DNA from: Rhodospirillales bacterium
GTDB taxonomy: Bacteria > Pseudomonadota > Alphaproteobacteria > Rhodospirillales > UBA2165
Length of the DNA stretch: 44,551 bases
Assembly: GCA_022823235.1 (NCBI GenBank)
Contig: JAJDXO010000020.1
Location: 1 to 44,551 of the forward strand
Reading direction: 5' to 3'
Of the stretch, positions 7,935 through 16,896 are shown in pieces (the stretch's first letter is position 1; each line of letters opens with the position of its first letter). The translations under genes were made by a program, and so were the position numbers. Under the pieces are notes generated by a model. It was not told the DNA's origin and made no database searches. It saw only the letters and a list, made by a program, of their open reading frames with translations.

Positions 7935-8047
7935 GCAAAATTTATGTTTTGCGTGACGAAATTTTGCATTGCAAAAAGAGATATAATCCCCATGATTCCT
8001 CGTGTCAACGAGTTTTTTTGCATTGCAAAATATTTTGCACTACAAAA
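7935..8047. promoter_or_regulatory. Array of TTTTGC/GCAAAA boxes, probable PhaR operators
   Basis: Seven 6-base half-sites, in either orientation, sit in the phasin-phaR intergenic region: 7935, 7947, 7962, 7971, 8016, 8025 and 8033. Two identical 15-base near-palindromes, TTTTGCATTGCAAAA, lie at 7962-7976 and 8016-8030, and a degenerate third (TTTTGCACTACAAAA) at 8033-8047. PhaR of alphaproteobacteria is known to bind TGC-rich inverted sequences upstream of phasin and its own gene, so this is a likely double operator. The spacing between the two perfect copies is 54 bp, about five helical turns. Confidence 0.7.
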
Positions 8048-8125
8048 TACCGGTCTTTTATGTCAGACTGAAGACAAGATGCCGGCTATGGGGTTTGCCG
8101 GTGGTCCATTTACGAGGACGGATGC

Positions 8126-8746
8126 ATGGCCAAAGGGCAGAAGAATCCGGACGACGTCGTCATTATCAAGAAATACGCCAATCGGCGCCTCTACAATACG
8201 GCCGTCGCGGAGTTCGTCACTCTGGACGATCTCCATGGGATGGTTAATGACGGCACCAACTTCGCGGTGAAAGACGCCAAGTCGGGCACCGACATAACCA
8301 CCTCCATACTGGCTCAGATCATCGCCGAGGAAGAGAGCAAGGGGCATAACCTTCTGCCTCTCAATTACCTCCGGCAGCTCCTGAGCTTCTACAACGATGG
8401 CGTCGGTCAATACCTGTCCACTTATCTCGAACAGAGCATGGACAACTTCTCCAACAATCAGCAGCACATCATGCAGCAGATGCAGGAGATGTTCGGCGGA
8501 GCCGGCGCAATGCAGCAGTTCAATGAAATCGGCCGCCGGAACCTGGAAATTCTCCAGCAGTCCATGGCCATGTTCTCGAATTCCAGCAGCGGGTCCGCCG
8601 CGAACGGCAACGGCCAGCATTCCTCGAGCGATGGAAAGGAGCCGCCCGCGTCCGAAGATGAGGACCGGCAGTCGGAAATCAACCGTCTCCAATCACAATT
8701 GGCCGAGATCCAACAACGGCTGGACGACCTCTCCAGCGGAGGCTGA
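8126..8746 (+). CDS. phaR: PHA synthesis repressor PhaR
   Basis: A 206-residue regulator. The N-terminal PHB/PHA accumulation DNA-binding domain (residues about 8-70) includes IIKKYANRRLYNTA and SYITL-like FVTLDDL; it is followed by the PHB_acc repeats (DITTSILAQIIAEEE, PLNYLRQLLSFYNDGV) and a Gln/Met-rich, then Ser/Asn-rich tail with a C-terminal coiled coil (SEINRLQSQLAEIQQRLDDL). PhaR senses PHA granules and releases the phasin promoter when polymer is present. The divergent phasin gene and the box array between them fit this role. The protein is slightly longer than the family's usual length of about 190. Confidence 0.95.
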   Translation: MAKGQKNPDDVVIIKKYANRRLYNTAVAEFVTLDDLHGMVNDGTNFAVKDAKSGTDITTSILAQIIAEEESKGHNLLPLNYLRQLLSFYNDGVGQYLSTYLEQSMDNFSNNQQHIMQQMQEMFGGAGAMQQFNEIGRRNLEILQQSMAMFSNSSSGSAANGNGQHSSSDGKEPPASEDEDRQSEINRLQSQLAEIQQRLDDLSSGG

Positions 8747-8784
8747 ACGCCCATCCCCGTGAATTCTAGGAGCTAGCCCCCCAA

Positions 8785-9225
8785 GTGGACAAAATCGTAT
8801 CCAAGAAGAGCTTTGGGTTTGACGATCTTGCGGTCGGCATGTCCGGCGAATTTTGCCGGGTGTTGACCGAGCGGGATATCGAGGGATTTGCCGAAGTATC
8901 AGGCGACGTCAATCCGATCCACCTCGACGAGGAGTATGCCAAGGCATCGATTTTCGGTGACCGGATCAGCCATGGCATCCTCACCGCGGGTTATATCTCG
9001 GCAACATTCGGAGCCGAATTTCCGGGCCCCGGTTGGATCTATGTAAACCAATCGTTGCGCTTCAAGGCCCCGGTCAGGATCGGTGATCAGGTCGACACCC
9101 AGGTTACGGTATCGAAGTTGGTGCCGGAGAAGAAATTCGTCGAATTCAAGACCGTCTGCAAAGTGGGCGAATCGGTGGTTCTCGACGGCGAGGCGACATT
9201 GATGGCGCCGAAGTTGGCCGGCTAG
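8785..9225 (+). CDS. phaJ: MaoC-like (R)-specific enoyl-CoA hydratase
   Basis: A 146-residue hot-dog fold hydratase that turns trans-2-enoyl-CoA into (R)-3-hydroxyacyl-CoA, supplying PHA monomers from fatty acid oxidation. The catalytic pair Asp41 and His46 lies in [14 protein letters not shown], followed by the conserved [16 protein letters not shown]. Placement between phaR and phaA supports a PhaJ role. I accept the GTG at 8785, with AGGAG about 11 bp upstream; an internal ATG at 8839 would cut into the domain. Related MaoC dehydratases of other pathways are the main alternative. Confidence 0.85.
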   Translation: MDKIVSKKSFGFDDLAVGMSGEFCRVLTERDIEGFAEVSGDVNPIHLDEEYAKASIFGDRISHGILTAGYISATFGAEFPGPGWIYVNQSLRFKAPVRIGDQVDTQVTVSKLVPEKKFVEFKTVCKVGESVVLDGEATLMAPKLAG

Positions 9226-9302
9226 GTCACGCCGGCCGGCCTCGGCAAGATTCAGGCGACACCATGCCGAGCCCGCGGCGCTCGGCTGATGAGGAGGAAG
9301 AA

Positions 9303-10487
9303 GTGGCACAAGTTTCAGATATCGTAATCGCGAGCGGCGCCCGCACGCCCATCGGGTCGTTCAACGGCGCCTTGGCGTCCATGGCCGGACACGAGTTGGG
9401 CGCGCTGGCGATCGGCGCGGCGCTCGACAAGGCGGGTGTTTCGCCCGACGACGTCTCCGAGGTCGTCATGGGTCAGGTACTCGCGGCGGGCGCCGGCATG
9501 AATGCGGCCCGTCAAGCTTCGATGGCGGCGGGCGTGCCGCAGGAAAGGACGGCTTACGGCGTCAATCAGGTTTGCGGTTCCGGTCTTCGGACCATTGCGC
9601 TGGGTGCCCAGGCGATCGCCGTCGGCGACGCCTCGGTTGTCGTGGCGGGCGGTCACGAGAGCATGAGCCAGGCCCCCCACGCCGCCCACCTCCGGGACGG
9701 CCAGAAGATGGGTAATCTCGAGTTCGTCGACACCATGATCAAGGACGGGCTGTGGGATGCCTTCAACGGCTACCACATGGGTGTAACCGCGGAGAACGTC
9801 GCCGAACAATGGCAGATTACCCGCGATCAGCAGGACGAATTCGCGGCCACCTCGCAGCAGCGCGCCGAGGCGGCGATCGAAGCCGGCAGGTTCGCCGATG
9901 AGATCGTTCCGGTGACCATCAAGACCCGCAAGGGGGAAACGGTGGTCGACACCGACGAATATCCTCGCGCGGGAACCACCACCGAGACACTCGGAAAGCT
10001 GCGGCCCGCGTTCGACAAGGAAGGCACGGTGACCGCGGGCAACGCATCCGGCATCAATGACGGCGCCGCGGCGACGGTGCTGATGACCGCCGGGGAAGCG
10101 GAGAAGCGGGGGATCACACCGATGGCCCAGATCGCATCCTGGGCAACGGTTGGACTCGATCCGGCGATTATGGGGGCGGGGCCGATCCCCGCCAGCCAGG
10201 CCGCTCTCGAGAAAGCCGGCTGGAGCGCCGACGACGTCGACCTCATCGAAGCAAATGAGGCGTTCGCCGCGCAGGCGTGCGCGGTTGCCAAGGAGCTCGG
10301 ACTCGATGCCGAGAAGGTGAACGTTAACGGCGGCGCCATCGCGCTTGGGCACCCCATCGGCGCCTCCGGTACCCGGATCATGGTGACGCTGATCCATGAA
10401 ATGGCGCGGCGGGACGCCAAGAAGGGTCTCGCGACCCTGTGCATCGGCGGGGGTATGGGCATCGCCATGTGCGTCGAGCGCGACTAA
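9303..10487 (+). CDS. phaA: Acetyl-CoA acetyltransferase (beta-ketothiolase)
   Basis: A 394-residue biosynthetic thiolase that condenses two acetyl-CoA into acetoacetyl-CoA. Cys91 ([10 protein letters not shown]) is the acyl acceptor, His350 (GHPIGASG) and Cys380 (LCIGGGMG) complete the active site, close to the numbering of the Zoogloea enzyme. I chose GTG 9303 ([18 protein letters not shown]) with AGGAGG about 8 bp upstream; an ATG at 9264 would add 13 residues that do not fit the family. It ends the plus-strand PHA gene run and is followed by hairpins. Confidence 0.93.
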   Translation: MAQVSDIVIASGARTPIGSFNGALASMAGHELGALAIGAALDKAGVSPDDVSEVVMGQVLAAGAGMNAARQASMAAGVPQERTAYGVNQVCGSGLRTIALGAQAIAVGDASVVVAGGHESMSQAPHAAHLRDGQKMGNLEFVDTMIKDGLWDAFNGYHMGVTAENVAEQWQITRDQQDEFAATSQQRAEAAIEAGRFADEIVPVTIKTRKGETVVDTDEYPRAGTTTETLGKLRPAFDKEGTVTAGNASGINDGAAATVLMTAGEAEKRGITPMAQIASWATVGLDPAIMGAGPIPASQAALEKAGWSADDVDLIEANEAFAAQACAVAKELGLDAEKVNVNGGAIALGHPIGASGTRIMVTLIHEMARRDAKKGLATLCIGGGMGIAMCVERD

Positions 10488-10504
10488 GGACTAGGACACT
10501 CTCG

Positions 10505-10565
10505 GTTCCCGCTACGGGCGGGAACGGATGGAAACGGCGCTGCCCGAAGGCGGCGCCGTTTTCAT
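10505..10565 (+). terminator. Tandem hairpins after phaA, intrinsic terminator
   Basis: Two hairpins follow phaA: GTTCCCG/CGGGAAC (10505-10525) and a 9-bp stem AAACGGCGC/GCGCCGTTT (10532-10540 and 10553-10561) that runs into TTTTC. The second has the form of a Rho-independent terminator and separates the PHA genes from the IclR-type regulator. Confidence 0.65.
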
Positions 10566-10586
10566 TTGTGCCGAGCCCCCTAACTG

Positions 10587-10619
10587 TATAATATTTAAAT
10601 ATGCCGGTATGATAATACC
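10587..10619 (+). promoter_or_regulatory. Promoter/operator region of the IclR-type gene
   Basis: TATAAT at 10587-10592 is a good -10 hexamer, with a poor TTGTGC -35 at 10566. Immediately downstream are ATATTTAAATAT (10591-10602) and an inverted repeat GGTAT-GATA-ATACC (10606-10619), which could be an autoregulatory operator. The AT-rich stretch stands out in the GC-rich surroundings. Confidence 0.4.
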
Positions 10620-10662
10620 ATACGAATATGATCACCGGCGGGAGACGAGACGGGAGGCATTC

Positions 10663-11460
10663 ATGGCGGGCGGGTCCGCTGCCGGCGCCAAGCCGACGAC
10701 GACCGAGGGTTCCTCCAAACCGGCCCGGCGGGGAATACAGGTGATCGCGCGCGCAGCCAATATCCTGCGGACGCTGGAAGCCGAAAACCAGGGCCTGTCG
10801 CTGAGCCAAATCGCCGAGCGGGTGGGCCTGGCCCGGCCCACGGTGCAGCACATTGTCGCCGAACTGCAGCAACAGGACCTGGTCATGCCGGCGGGGCCGC
10901 ACTCGGGATTTCAGTTGGGACCGGGGCTGGTGAGGCTGGGGGCCGCGGCGCAGCCCGGCTTTGTCGAGATCGTGCGGCCGCTCCTGGAGACCCTGTTCCT
11001 GCGGGTCGACGAAACCATCGACCTCTCCATCCTGAGGGGAACGCGGGTGTATTTTATCGATCAGATCATCGCCCAGCACCGTCTGCGCGCGGTGTCGGCC
11101 ATCGGGGCGGCGTTTCCATTGATTTCGACGGCGAACGGCAAGGCGATGTTGGCGGCGATGGAGAACGAGACGGCTGAGAAAATTTTCCGCGATACGGATC
11201 CCGCGGAGGTTGGCCCCGGAAGGACCTGGGACGATTTGTCGCGTGAATTGACCGAGATTCGGCGGGCCGGGGTGGCCTATGACCGGGAAGAGCACTCGGA
11301 AGGCATTTGCGCCCTAGGCGTGGATATCGGCAGGCCGAACGGTATTCCGGCGGCGATTTCGATCCCTGTCCCGGCGCACAGGTTCCGGCGCCGCGCCGAC
11401 GAACTCACCCGGGAAATTCTTAACGCCCGGAAAAAAATCCTGGAAGCGCTGGGAAGCTGA
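10663..11460 (+). CDS. IclR family transcriptional regulator
   Basis: A 265-residue regulator. After about 25 residues of Gly/Ala/Thr-rich leader comes the winged helix-turn-helix (RGIQVIARAANILRTLE through LSQIAERVGLARPTVQHIVAEL), then the IclR effector-binding domain with TIDLSILRG, the LISTANGKAMLAAM and YDREEHSEGICALGVDI segments. These proteins usually control a neighbouring catabolic operon; the effector and target here are unknown. The start at 10663 follows GGGAGG; an upstream in-frame ATG at 10528 lies in the terminator and promoter region. It is convergent with queH. Confidence 0.92.
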   Translation: MAGGSAAGAKPTTTEGSSKPARRGIQVIARAANILRTLEAENQGLSLSQIAERVGLARPTVQHIVAELQQQDLVMPAGPHSGFQLGPGLVRLGAAAQPGFVEIVRPLLETLFLRVDETIDLSILRGTRVYFIDQIIAQHRLRAVSAIGAAFPLISTANGKAMLAAMENETAEKIFRDTDPAEVGPGRTWDDLSRELTEIRRAGVAYDREEHSEGICALGVDIGRPNGIPAAISIPVPAHRFRRRADELTREILNARKKILEALGS

Positions 11461-11475
11461 CGGGGTCGGCGGGCG

Positions 11476-12153
11476 CTATTGACGGCCGTAGAACTGCTCG
11501 CCGATTTTAATACGCGGCCGGCCCTGCGAGACGCGGTGGGTATTGGTGTCCCGCAGGCTGTAGACGCAGCCGCAATATTCCTGCTGGTAAAATTCCTCGT
11601 CCTTGGAGATTTCGACCATCCGTTGGGCGCCACCCTTCTTGCGCCAGTTGTGGGTCCAGTAGCTCAGCCCGTCATGCCGGGCGGCGGCGCGTACGCCGCA
11701 CTCGTTGATCTGGTCGAGGTTTTTCCAGCGCGACGTGCCGAGTGTGCTGGTGAAGACCGGGTAGCCGTGCTCGACGGCATAAAGGGCGGATCGTTCGAAC
11801 CGCATGTCGAAACAGACCGTGCAACGCGCTCCCCGTTCCGGCTCCCATTCCAGGCCTTCGACCCGGGCGTGCCAATTGTCCGTGTCATAGTCGAGATCGG
11901 TGAACGGGACGCCGAGCTTTTCCGCATAGCGCTTGTTCTCGTTCTTGCGAAGCTCGTACTCCCGGACGGGATGAATGTTCGGGTTATAGAACAGGATCTC
12001 GTAGCCGATACCCGAGCGGGTGATCTCGTTCATCACGTCGCCGGCGCAAGGCGCGCAGCACGAATGCAGCAGCAGCCTGTCCGCACCGCCCGGCGCGGTC
12101 AGGGCCGGCCGCTCATCGGCGGCACGATCCGAAGAATCCATTGAACCCGCCAT
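11476..12153 (-). CDS. queH: Epoxyqueuosine reductase QueH
   Basis: The QueH (DUF208) enzyme performs the last step of queuosine tRNA modification, reducing epoxyqueuosine at the wobble base, and replaces the unrelated QueG. Cys-rich motifs bind an iron-sulfur cluster and iron: [22 protein letters not shown] and [19 protein letters not shown] is also typical. Three starts are possible: GTG 12192, ATG 12153 and ATG 12141. I use 12153, giving 225 residues, without strong ribosome-binding evidence. It converges on the IclR-type gene with 15 bp between stops. Confidence 0.9.
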   Translation of the reverse strand: MAGSMDSSDRAADERPALTAPGGADRLLLHSCCAPCAGDVMNEITRSGIGYEILFYNPNIHPVREYELRKNENKRYAEKLGVPFTDLDYDTDNWHARVEGLEWEPERGARCTVCFDMRFERSALYAVEHGYPVFTSTLGTSRWKNLDQINECGVRAAARHDGLSYWTHNWRKKGGAQRMVEISKDEEFYQQEYCGCVYSLRDTNTHRVSQGRPRIKIGEQFYGRQ

Positions 12154-12192
12154 CGGAGCTATATAAGCCGTGTCCCGCCGTGAGGCAATCAC

Positions 12193-12491
12193 TGCGTGGC
12201 CGCCAATTCGGTGGCGCCCAACTTTCCAACCGGGCGCGGTTCATTCAATCCGATAACCAGATAAATGACTGTAATTAATAGATTATATAGTCATTATACA
12301 AAAATTAGTTAATATTCGTATATGGCCCCATTGTGAACCCGGCCGGACGACGCGGCGTGCCTGATCGCCGCCGGCGAACACCGGCGCGCAGCCATCCGTC
12401 TTGACAGGATAAACCCGCCGGTCCAATTATCGCCTAGTTTCGGGGGACAGGCCGGACCAAGGCCGGCACCTCGGCCGGGATCAAAAAAACC
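12193..12491. promoter_or_regulatory. Intergenic region with AT-rich block and promoter of the M23 peptidase gene
   Basis: This 299-bp divergent region has a very AT-rich block at about 12250-12320 and no convincing gene. A good sigma70-like promoter faces right: TTGACA at 12401-12406, then 18 bp, then AATTAT at 12425-12430, which would start transcription about 55 bp before the peptidase gene. Confidence 0.45.
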
Positions 12492-13820
12492 ATGCTGAAT
12501 TCGGTCTTTGTCGGACGCGTTCCGTTGGCAATCGCCGTGATTGCCGCTTCCGTTCTGCCAATCTGGCTCCTTGATTTCAGGCCATCGGATGCTTCCCTGA
12601 TCGAGGGCCCCATCGAACGGGTCGCAGCCATCGAACATTCCGCGCCCGTCGAACAGGCGGTCCCGCCGGCTCCACCCGAAATAACCGGCCCCATTCCGAT
12701 CAACCGCAAAATCCGAATTGGCCGCGGCGACACGCTGATGGGACTGATGATCGAAGCCGGGGTCGAGCGAGTTGAAGCGTACAATGCCATCGAGGCCCTG
12801 CGTGTACATTTCGACCCGCGCCGCCTGCGGCCGGAGCACGAGATCGTTGTCGGCTTCGAGAAAGAAAATGAAGCCGCCGAGGCGGAGACGTTTACCGGTT
12901 TCACCATCCGGCCCGATCGGGCTGTCGAATACGCCGTCCGGCGCACCGGCGACGGTAAATTCTCGGCCGACAAATTGGTCAGGGAAGTAGAACGCACCCT
13001 GGTCCGCGCCGAAGGCGTCATCCGGTCCAGCCTCTATCTTTCCGCTGTCGAGGCGGGGGTGCCCGCGGGCGTGCTGCAGGAGTTGGTCCGCATTTATTCC
13101 TGGGACGTGGATTTTCAGCGTTCAATCCAACCGGATGACCGCTTCGACGTCATGTACGAACGGTTCCTCGCCAGGAATGGAACCCACGTCCGGGACGGCG
13201 AAATCATCTACGCCAACCTCGTCCTCCAGGGAGACGGGAACCCCCTCTACCGTCACACGCTCGCCGACAAGAGCGTCGACTACTTTGACGACAAGGGCAA
13301 AAGCGCACGCAAAGCGCTGATGCGCACGCCGATCAATGGCGCGAGGCTGTCCTCCGGGTACGGTGTCCGTCGCCACCCGATTCTTGGATTCAATAAAATG
13401 CACCGGGGCGTCGATTTCGCAGCGCCCGCCGGCACCCCGATTTACGCCGCCGGCGACGGGACCATCGTCCATCGGGGCCGCAACGGCGCTTACGGCAATT
13501 ACATCCGCATCCGGCACAACTCGGAATACTCGACCGCGTATGCGCACCTTTCAAGGTTCAACCGCCGCGCCCGGAACGGACAGCGGGTCAAACAGGGCCA
13601 GATCATCGGCTATGTGGGATCGACCGGCCGGTCCACCGGGCCGCATCTCCACTACGAAATCCTGAGGCGTGGCCGCCAGACCAACCCCATGCGGGTAAAG
13701 ATGCCCTCCGGCAAGAGCTTGACGGGGGAGGAGCTGGCGCGGTTCCGGACCGGACGCGCGCGTATCGAGGAAGAGTTCGCCGGCCTGACGATCACCCGGA
13801 AGGCGGTCTCCGCCGACTAG
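12492..13820 (+). CDS. M23 family metallopeptidase (peptidoglycan DD-endopeptidase)
   Basis: A 442-residue cell-envelope protein. Residues 8-28 form an N-terminal membrane anchor or uncleaved signal. Residues about 70-125 (KIRIGRGDTLMGLMIEAGV) are a LysM/OapA-like domain, then a Csd3-like middle region leads to the LytM peptidase (about 285-400). Zinc ligands are His304 and Asp308 (HRGVDFAAP) and His387 (HLHYEI); His352 is also conserved. All are present, so an active enzyme that cleaves peptide cross-links is expected, as in MepM. The TAG stop is the first part of the downstream dispersed repeat. Confidence 0.92.
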   Translation: MLNSVFVGRVPLAIAVIAASVLPIWLLDFRPSDASLIEGPIERVAAIEHSAPVEQAVPPAPPEITGPIPINRKIRIGRGDTLMGLMIEAGVERVEAYNAIEALRVHFDPRRLRPEHEIVVGFEKENEAAEAETFTGFTIRPDRAVEYAVRRTGDGKFSADKLVREVERTLVRAEGVIRSSLYLSAVEAGVPAGVLQELVRIYSWDVDFQRSIQPDDRFDVMYERFLARNGTHVRDGEIIYANLVLQGDGNPLYRHTLADKSVDYFDDKGKSARKALMRTPINGARLSSGYGVRRHPILGFNKMHRGVDFAAPAGTPIYAAGDGTIVHRGRNGAYGNYIRIRHNSEYSTAYAHLSRFNRRARNGQRVKQGQIIGYVGSTGRSTGPHLHYEILRRGRQTNPMRVKMPSGKSLTGEELARFRTGRARIEEEFAGLTITRKAVSAD

Positions 13821-14145
13821 GGTCCGGACTCGATTGGGGCATCCCGTTTTTGCGTCCCACTCACCCTGCCTCCTCTCCTCACTCACCCGCAAGCCGTCAT
13901 CACCATGTCAAATAAGGTCAATTCGGACGAATTGACCGACCCGGTGATGACGACTTTTGTTCCCCCTCCCCCTTGAAGGGGGAGGGTTGGGGTGGGGGTG
14001 CATCCTAAAATGGGTGGGGGTGATATGGAAATTCCCCCTCACCCAGCTTCGGCTAAGCCGGGCTTCCGCCCGCCAAGCCTTCGCATCCCTCTCCCTCCAG
14101 GGGAGAGGGTTGAAAAAAGAATCCCCTTATTGAGTACAGACCCTA
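13819..14145. repeat. Intergenic element with terminal inverted repeats (copy 1)
   Basis: The region between the converging M23 and clpB genes is bounded by inverted copies of AGGGTC(C/T)G(G/T)ACTC(A/G)AT (left 13819-13835, right 14145 back to about 14129). Both flanking genes use the TAG of TAGGGTC as stop. Inside are a 10-bp-arm palindrome (13916-13937), a CCCTCCCCC/GGGGGAGGG hairpin (13964-13986), and a unit at 14034-14109 shared with 37629-37704 and 39019-39101. The block at 13882-13912 is shared with the second and fourth repeat regions. A MITE-like mosaic of repeats fits best. No gene is seen. Confidence 0.6.
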
Positions 14146-16743
14146 CGCTGCTTCCGCGTCGACGACGACCTCGCCGTTCACCTCGAGGCCATCGGCGCCC
14201 GCGGTCACATGGACCGTATCGCCGTCGGAAATCTTGTCGTCCAGGATCATGGCGGCGAGCGGATTTTCCAGTTTGCGCTGAATGACCCGCTTCAACGGCC
14301 GGGCGCCGTAAACCTGGTCGTACCCCGCATGGGCCAGCCAGTCCCGGGCTGTGATGTCGAGATCCAGGGTAATCTTGCGCTCGGCCAGCCGGTCCGACAA
14401 ACCGGCGAGCTGGATGTCGACGATACCGCCCATATGTTCCCGAAACAGGCGGTGAAACAGGATCACCTCGTCCAGCCGGTTCAGAAACTCGGGCCGGAAG
14501 GCGTTGCGGACCACGTCCATCACCTCGCCGCGCACCTCGGTGGAATCATGCCCCTCTTCCTGAGCCGCCAGGATCTCCGCCCCTAAATTGGAGGTCAGGA
14601 TGATCAGCGTATTGCGGAAATCGACCGTGCGGCCCTGGCCGTCGGTCAGCCGCCCGTCGTCCAGCACCTGAAGGAGGATATTGAAGACATCCGGATGCGC
14701 CTTCTCGACTTCGTCGAACAACACCACCTGATAGGGCCGCCGCCGGACGGCTTCGGTCAGCGCGCCGCCCTCGTCATAACCCACATATCCCGGCGGCGCG
14801 CCGATCAGGCGGGCAACCGCATGCCTCTCCATGTACTCGGACATGTCGATCCGCTGCATGGCGGTCTCGTCGTCGAACAGGAACGCGGCGAGCGCCTTGG
14901 TGAGTTCGGTCTTGCCCACCCCGGTCGGACCGATAAACAGGAAGGAGCCCATCGGGCGCTGCGGATCGCCAAGTCCCGCCCGTGACCGCCGGACCGCATT
15001 GGAAACCGCGGCCAACGCCTCGGCCTGACCGACGACGCGCTCGGCCAGCCGGTCCTCCATTTGAACCAGCTTCTCCCGCTCCCCTTCGAGCATCTTGTCG
15101 ACCGGAATACCGGTCCAGCGGGAGACGACACCGGCGATGTGCTCCTCGGTCACCGTTTCCTGAACCAGTTTGTGTTCTTCGGCGGCCTCGGCGCGCTCCA
15201 AAATCTGCTCCAATTCGGGAATCCGGCCATACTGAAGCTCGCCCGCCTTTTCGTATTGACCGTCGCGAAGGGCGATTTCCATATCGCCGCGCGCCTGGTC
15301 GAGTTCCTCTTTGACCTTCTGGGTGGCGGCGATGTCGTCCTTCTCGCTCATCCACTTTGCGGTCATCACCGCCGAGCTCTCTTCGAGTTCGGTCAGGTCC
15401 ACCTCCAGGCGTTCCAGACGATCCTTCGAGGATTTGTCATCCTCTTTCTTCAGCGCTTCGCGCTCGATCTTGAGCTGTACGATCCGCCGGTCGAGCTCGT
15501 CGATATCTTCCGGCTTCGAGTCCACTTCCATGCGCAGCCGGCTCGCCGCTTCATCGACCAGGTCAATGGCCTTGTCCGGCAGGAAGCGGTCCGAGATGTA
15601 CCGGTTGGACAGGATCGCCGCAGAGACCAATGCGCCATCGGTGATCCGAACGCCGTGGTGAAGGTCATACTTCTCCTTGATTCCGCGGAGGATCGAGATG
15701 GTGTCCTCGACGGTCGGCTCCGAAATGAAGACCGGCTGAAAACGGCGCGCGAGAGCCGCGTCCTTTTCGACGTGTTTGCGGTATTCGTTGAGGGTCGTGG
15801 CGCCGACGCAATGAAGTTCGCCGCGGGCCAGGGCGGGTTTCAGGAGGTTCGACGCGTCGATGGCTCCCTCGGCGGCGCCCGCGCCGACAAGGGCGTGCAT
15901 TTCGTCGATGAACAGGACGATCTCACCCATCGAGTCGACGATCTCGTTCAATACCGCCTTGAGGCGTTCCTCGAATTCGCCGCGAAATTTCGCCCCGGCA
16001 AGCAGGGCGCCCAGATCCAGCACCATCAGACGTTTGTTCTGAAGCGCCTCGGGAACGTCCCCGTTGACGATCCGCTGTGCCAGGCCTTCGACGATCGCGG
16101 TCTTGCCGACGCCCGGTTCGCCGATCAGCACGGGGTTGTTCTTCGTGCGCCGGGCCAGCACCTGAATGGTGCGGCGGATTTCCTCGTCGCGGCCGATGAC
16201 CGGATCCAGCCTGCCGCCGCGCGCCTCGCCGGTGAGATCCCGGGCAAACTTCTTCAAGGCGTCGTAGGCATCTTCGGCCGTCGCCGTATCGGCGGTACGC
16301 CCCTTGCGCACCTCCTCGATGGCCGAATTCAACGATTGGGGCGTCACGCCGGCATCCGCCAGAACCCGGTGGGATTTGGTGTTGGGCATGATCGCCAGCG
16401 CCAGGAGGAGCCGCTCGGCGGTGACGTAGGAATCGCCCGCCTTTTCGGCCAGTTCTTCGGCCTGCTGAAAGAGTTTCGATGTGTCCGATGCGAGGTAGAC
16501 CTGTCCGGCCCCGTCGCCTTCGACGACCGGCAGCCGCTTGAGTTCCTCGGATACCTTGGCGTGGGCCTCCGTGGCATTGCCGCCCGCCGCCTCTATCAGG
16601 TTGGCGGCCAGACCTTCCCCGTCCTCCAACAGTATCTTGAGGACGTGCTCGGGCGTCAGTTGCTGGTGTGAGGACCGGCTGGCGAGCCCCTGGGCGGATT
16701 GAATGAAACCGCGCGACCGCTCGGTATACTTTTCGGCGTCCAT
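14143..16743 (-). CDS. clpB: ATP-dependent disaggregase ClpB
   Basis: An 866-residue Hsp100 chaperone that works with DnaK to pull apart aggregated proteins after heat stress. Order: N-terminal Clp repeat domain (about 1-145), first AAA+ domain with GEPGVGKT near residue 205 and [13 protein letters not shown], the long coiled-coil M domain (about 400-530), second AAA+ domain with GPTGVGKT near 605 and LFDEVEKAH, then the C-terminal domain. The M domain separates it from ClpA and ClpC. Length is typical. The stop codon overlaps the repeat element at its 3' end. Confidence 0.97.
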   Translation of the reverse strand: MDAEKYTERSRGFIQSAQGLASRSSHQQLTPEHVLKILLEDGEGLAANLIEAAGGNATEAHAKVSEELKRLPVVEGDGAGQVYLASDTSKLFQQAEELAEKAGDSYVTAERLLLALAIMPNTKSHRVLADAGVTPQSLNSAIEEVRKGRTADTATAEDAYDALKKFARDLTGEARGGRLDPVIGRDEEIRRTIQVLARRTKNNPVLIGEPGVGKTAIVEGLAQRIVNGDVPEALQNKRLMVLDLGALLAGAKFRGEFEERLKAVLNEIVDSMGEIVLFIDEMHALVGAGAAEGAIDASNLLKPALARGELHCVGATTLNEYRKHVEKDAALARRFQPVFISEPTVEDTISILRGIKEKYDLHHGVRITDGALVSAAILSNRYISDRFLPDKAIDLVDEAASRLRMEVDSKPEDIDELDRRIVQLKIEREALKKEDDKSSKDRLERLEVDLTELEESSAVMTAKWMSEKDDIAATQKVKEELDQARGDMEIALRDGQYEKAGELQYGRIPELEQILERAEAAEEHKLVQETVTEEHIAGVVSRWTGIPVDKMLEGEREKLVQMEDRLAERVVGQAEALAAVSNAVRRSRAGLGDPQRPMGSFLFIGPTGVGKTELTKALAAFLFDDETAMQRIDMSEYMERHAVARLIGAPPGYVGYDEGGALTEAVRRRPYQVVLFDEVEKAHPDVFNILLQVLDDGRLTDGQGRTVDFRNTLIILTSNLGAEILAAQEEGHDSTEVRGEVMDVVRNAFRPEFLNRLDEVILFHRLFREHMGGIVDIQLAGLSDRLAERKITLDLDITARDWLAHAGYDQVYGARPLKRVIQRKLENPLAAMILDDKISDGDTVHVTAGADGLEVNGEVVVDAEAA

Positions 16744-16836
16744 GTTGATCCACCCGTTGTTTCGACAGAGCCATCCGCCCCGATATGCCGGCAGCGCATG
16801 GCCCCTCTAAAGATGGGACAATTGTACTATAGCCCT

Positions 16837-16865
16837 TAATATGTTGCGAATTCAGCGGCCTGCAA
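16837..16865 (-). promoter_or_regulatory. Candidate clpB promoter (possibly heat-shock type)
   Basis: On the minus strand TTGCAG (16865-16860) and ATATTA (16842-16837) are 17 bp apart, about 95 bp before the clpB start. The -35 overlaps CTTGCA, resembling the CTTG element of alphaproteobacterial RpoH promoters, which would suit a chaperone gene. Either sigma factor is possible. Confidence 0.35.
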
Positions 16866-16896
16866 GGCCACTCATGCCATCCGGAAGCGGGGACCG

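Noticed and set aside
13821-14142. CRISPR-like reading of the GC-rich repeats
   Set aside because: The repeated units are not evenly spaced and there are no unique spacers of uniform length; they are dispersed intergenic repeats.
15061-16671. 536-residue frame on the plus strand
   Set aside because: Antisense to clpB; composition is that of a reverse-frame shadow.
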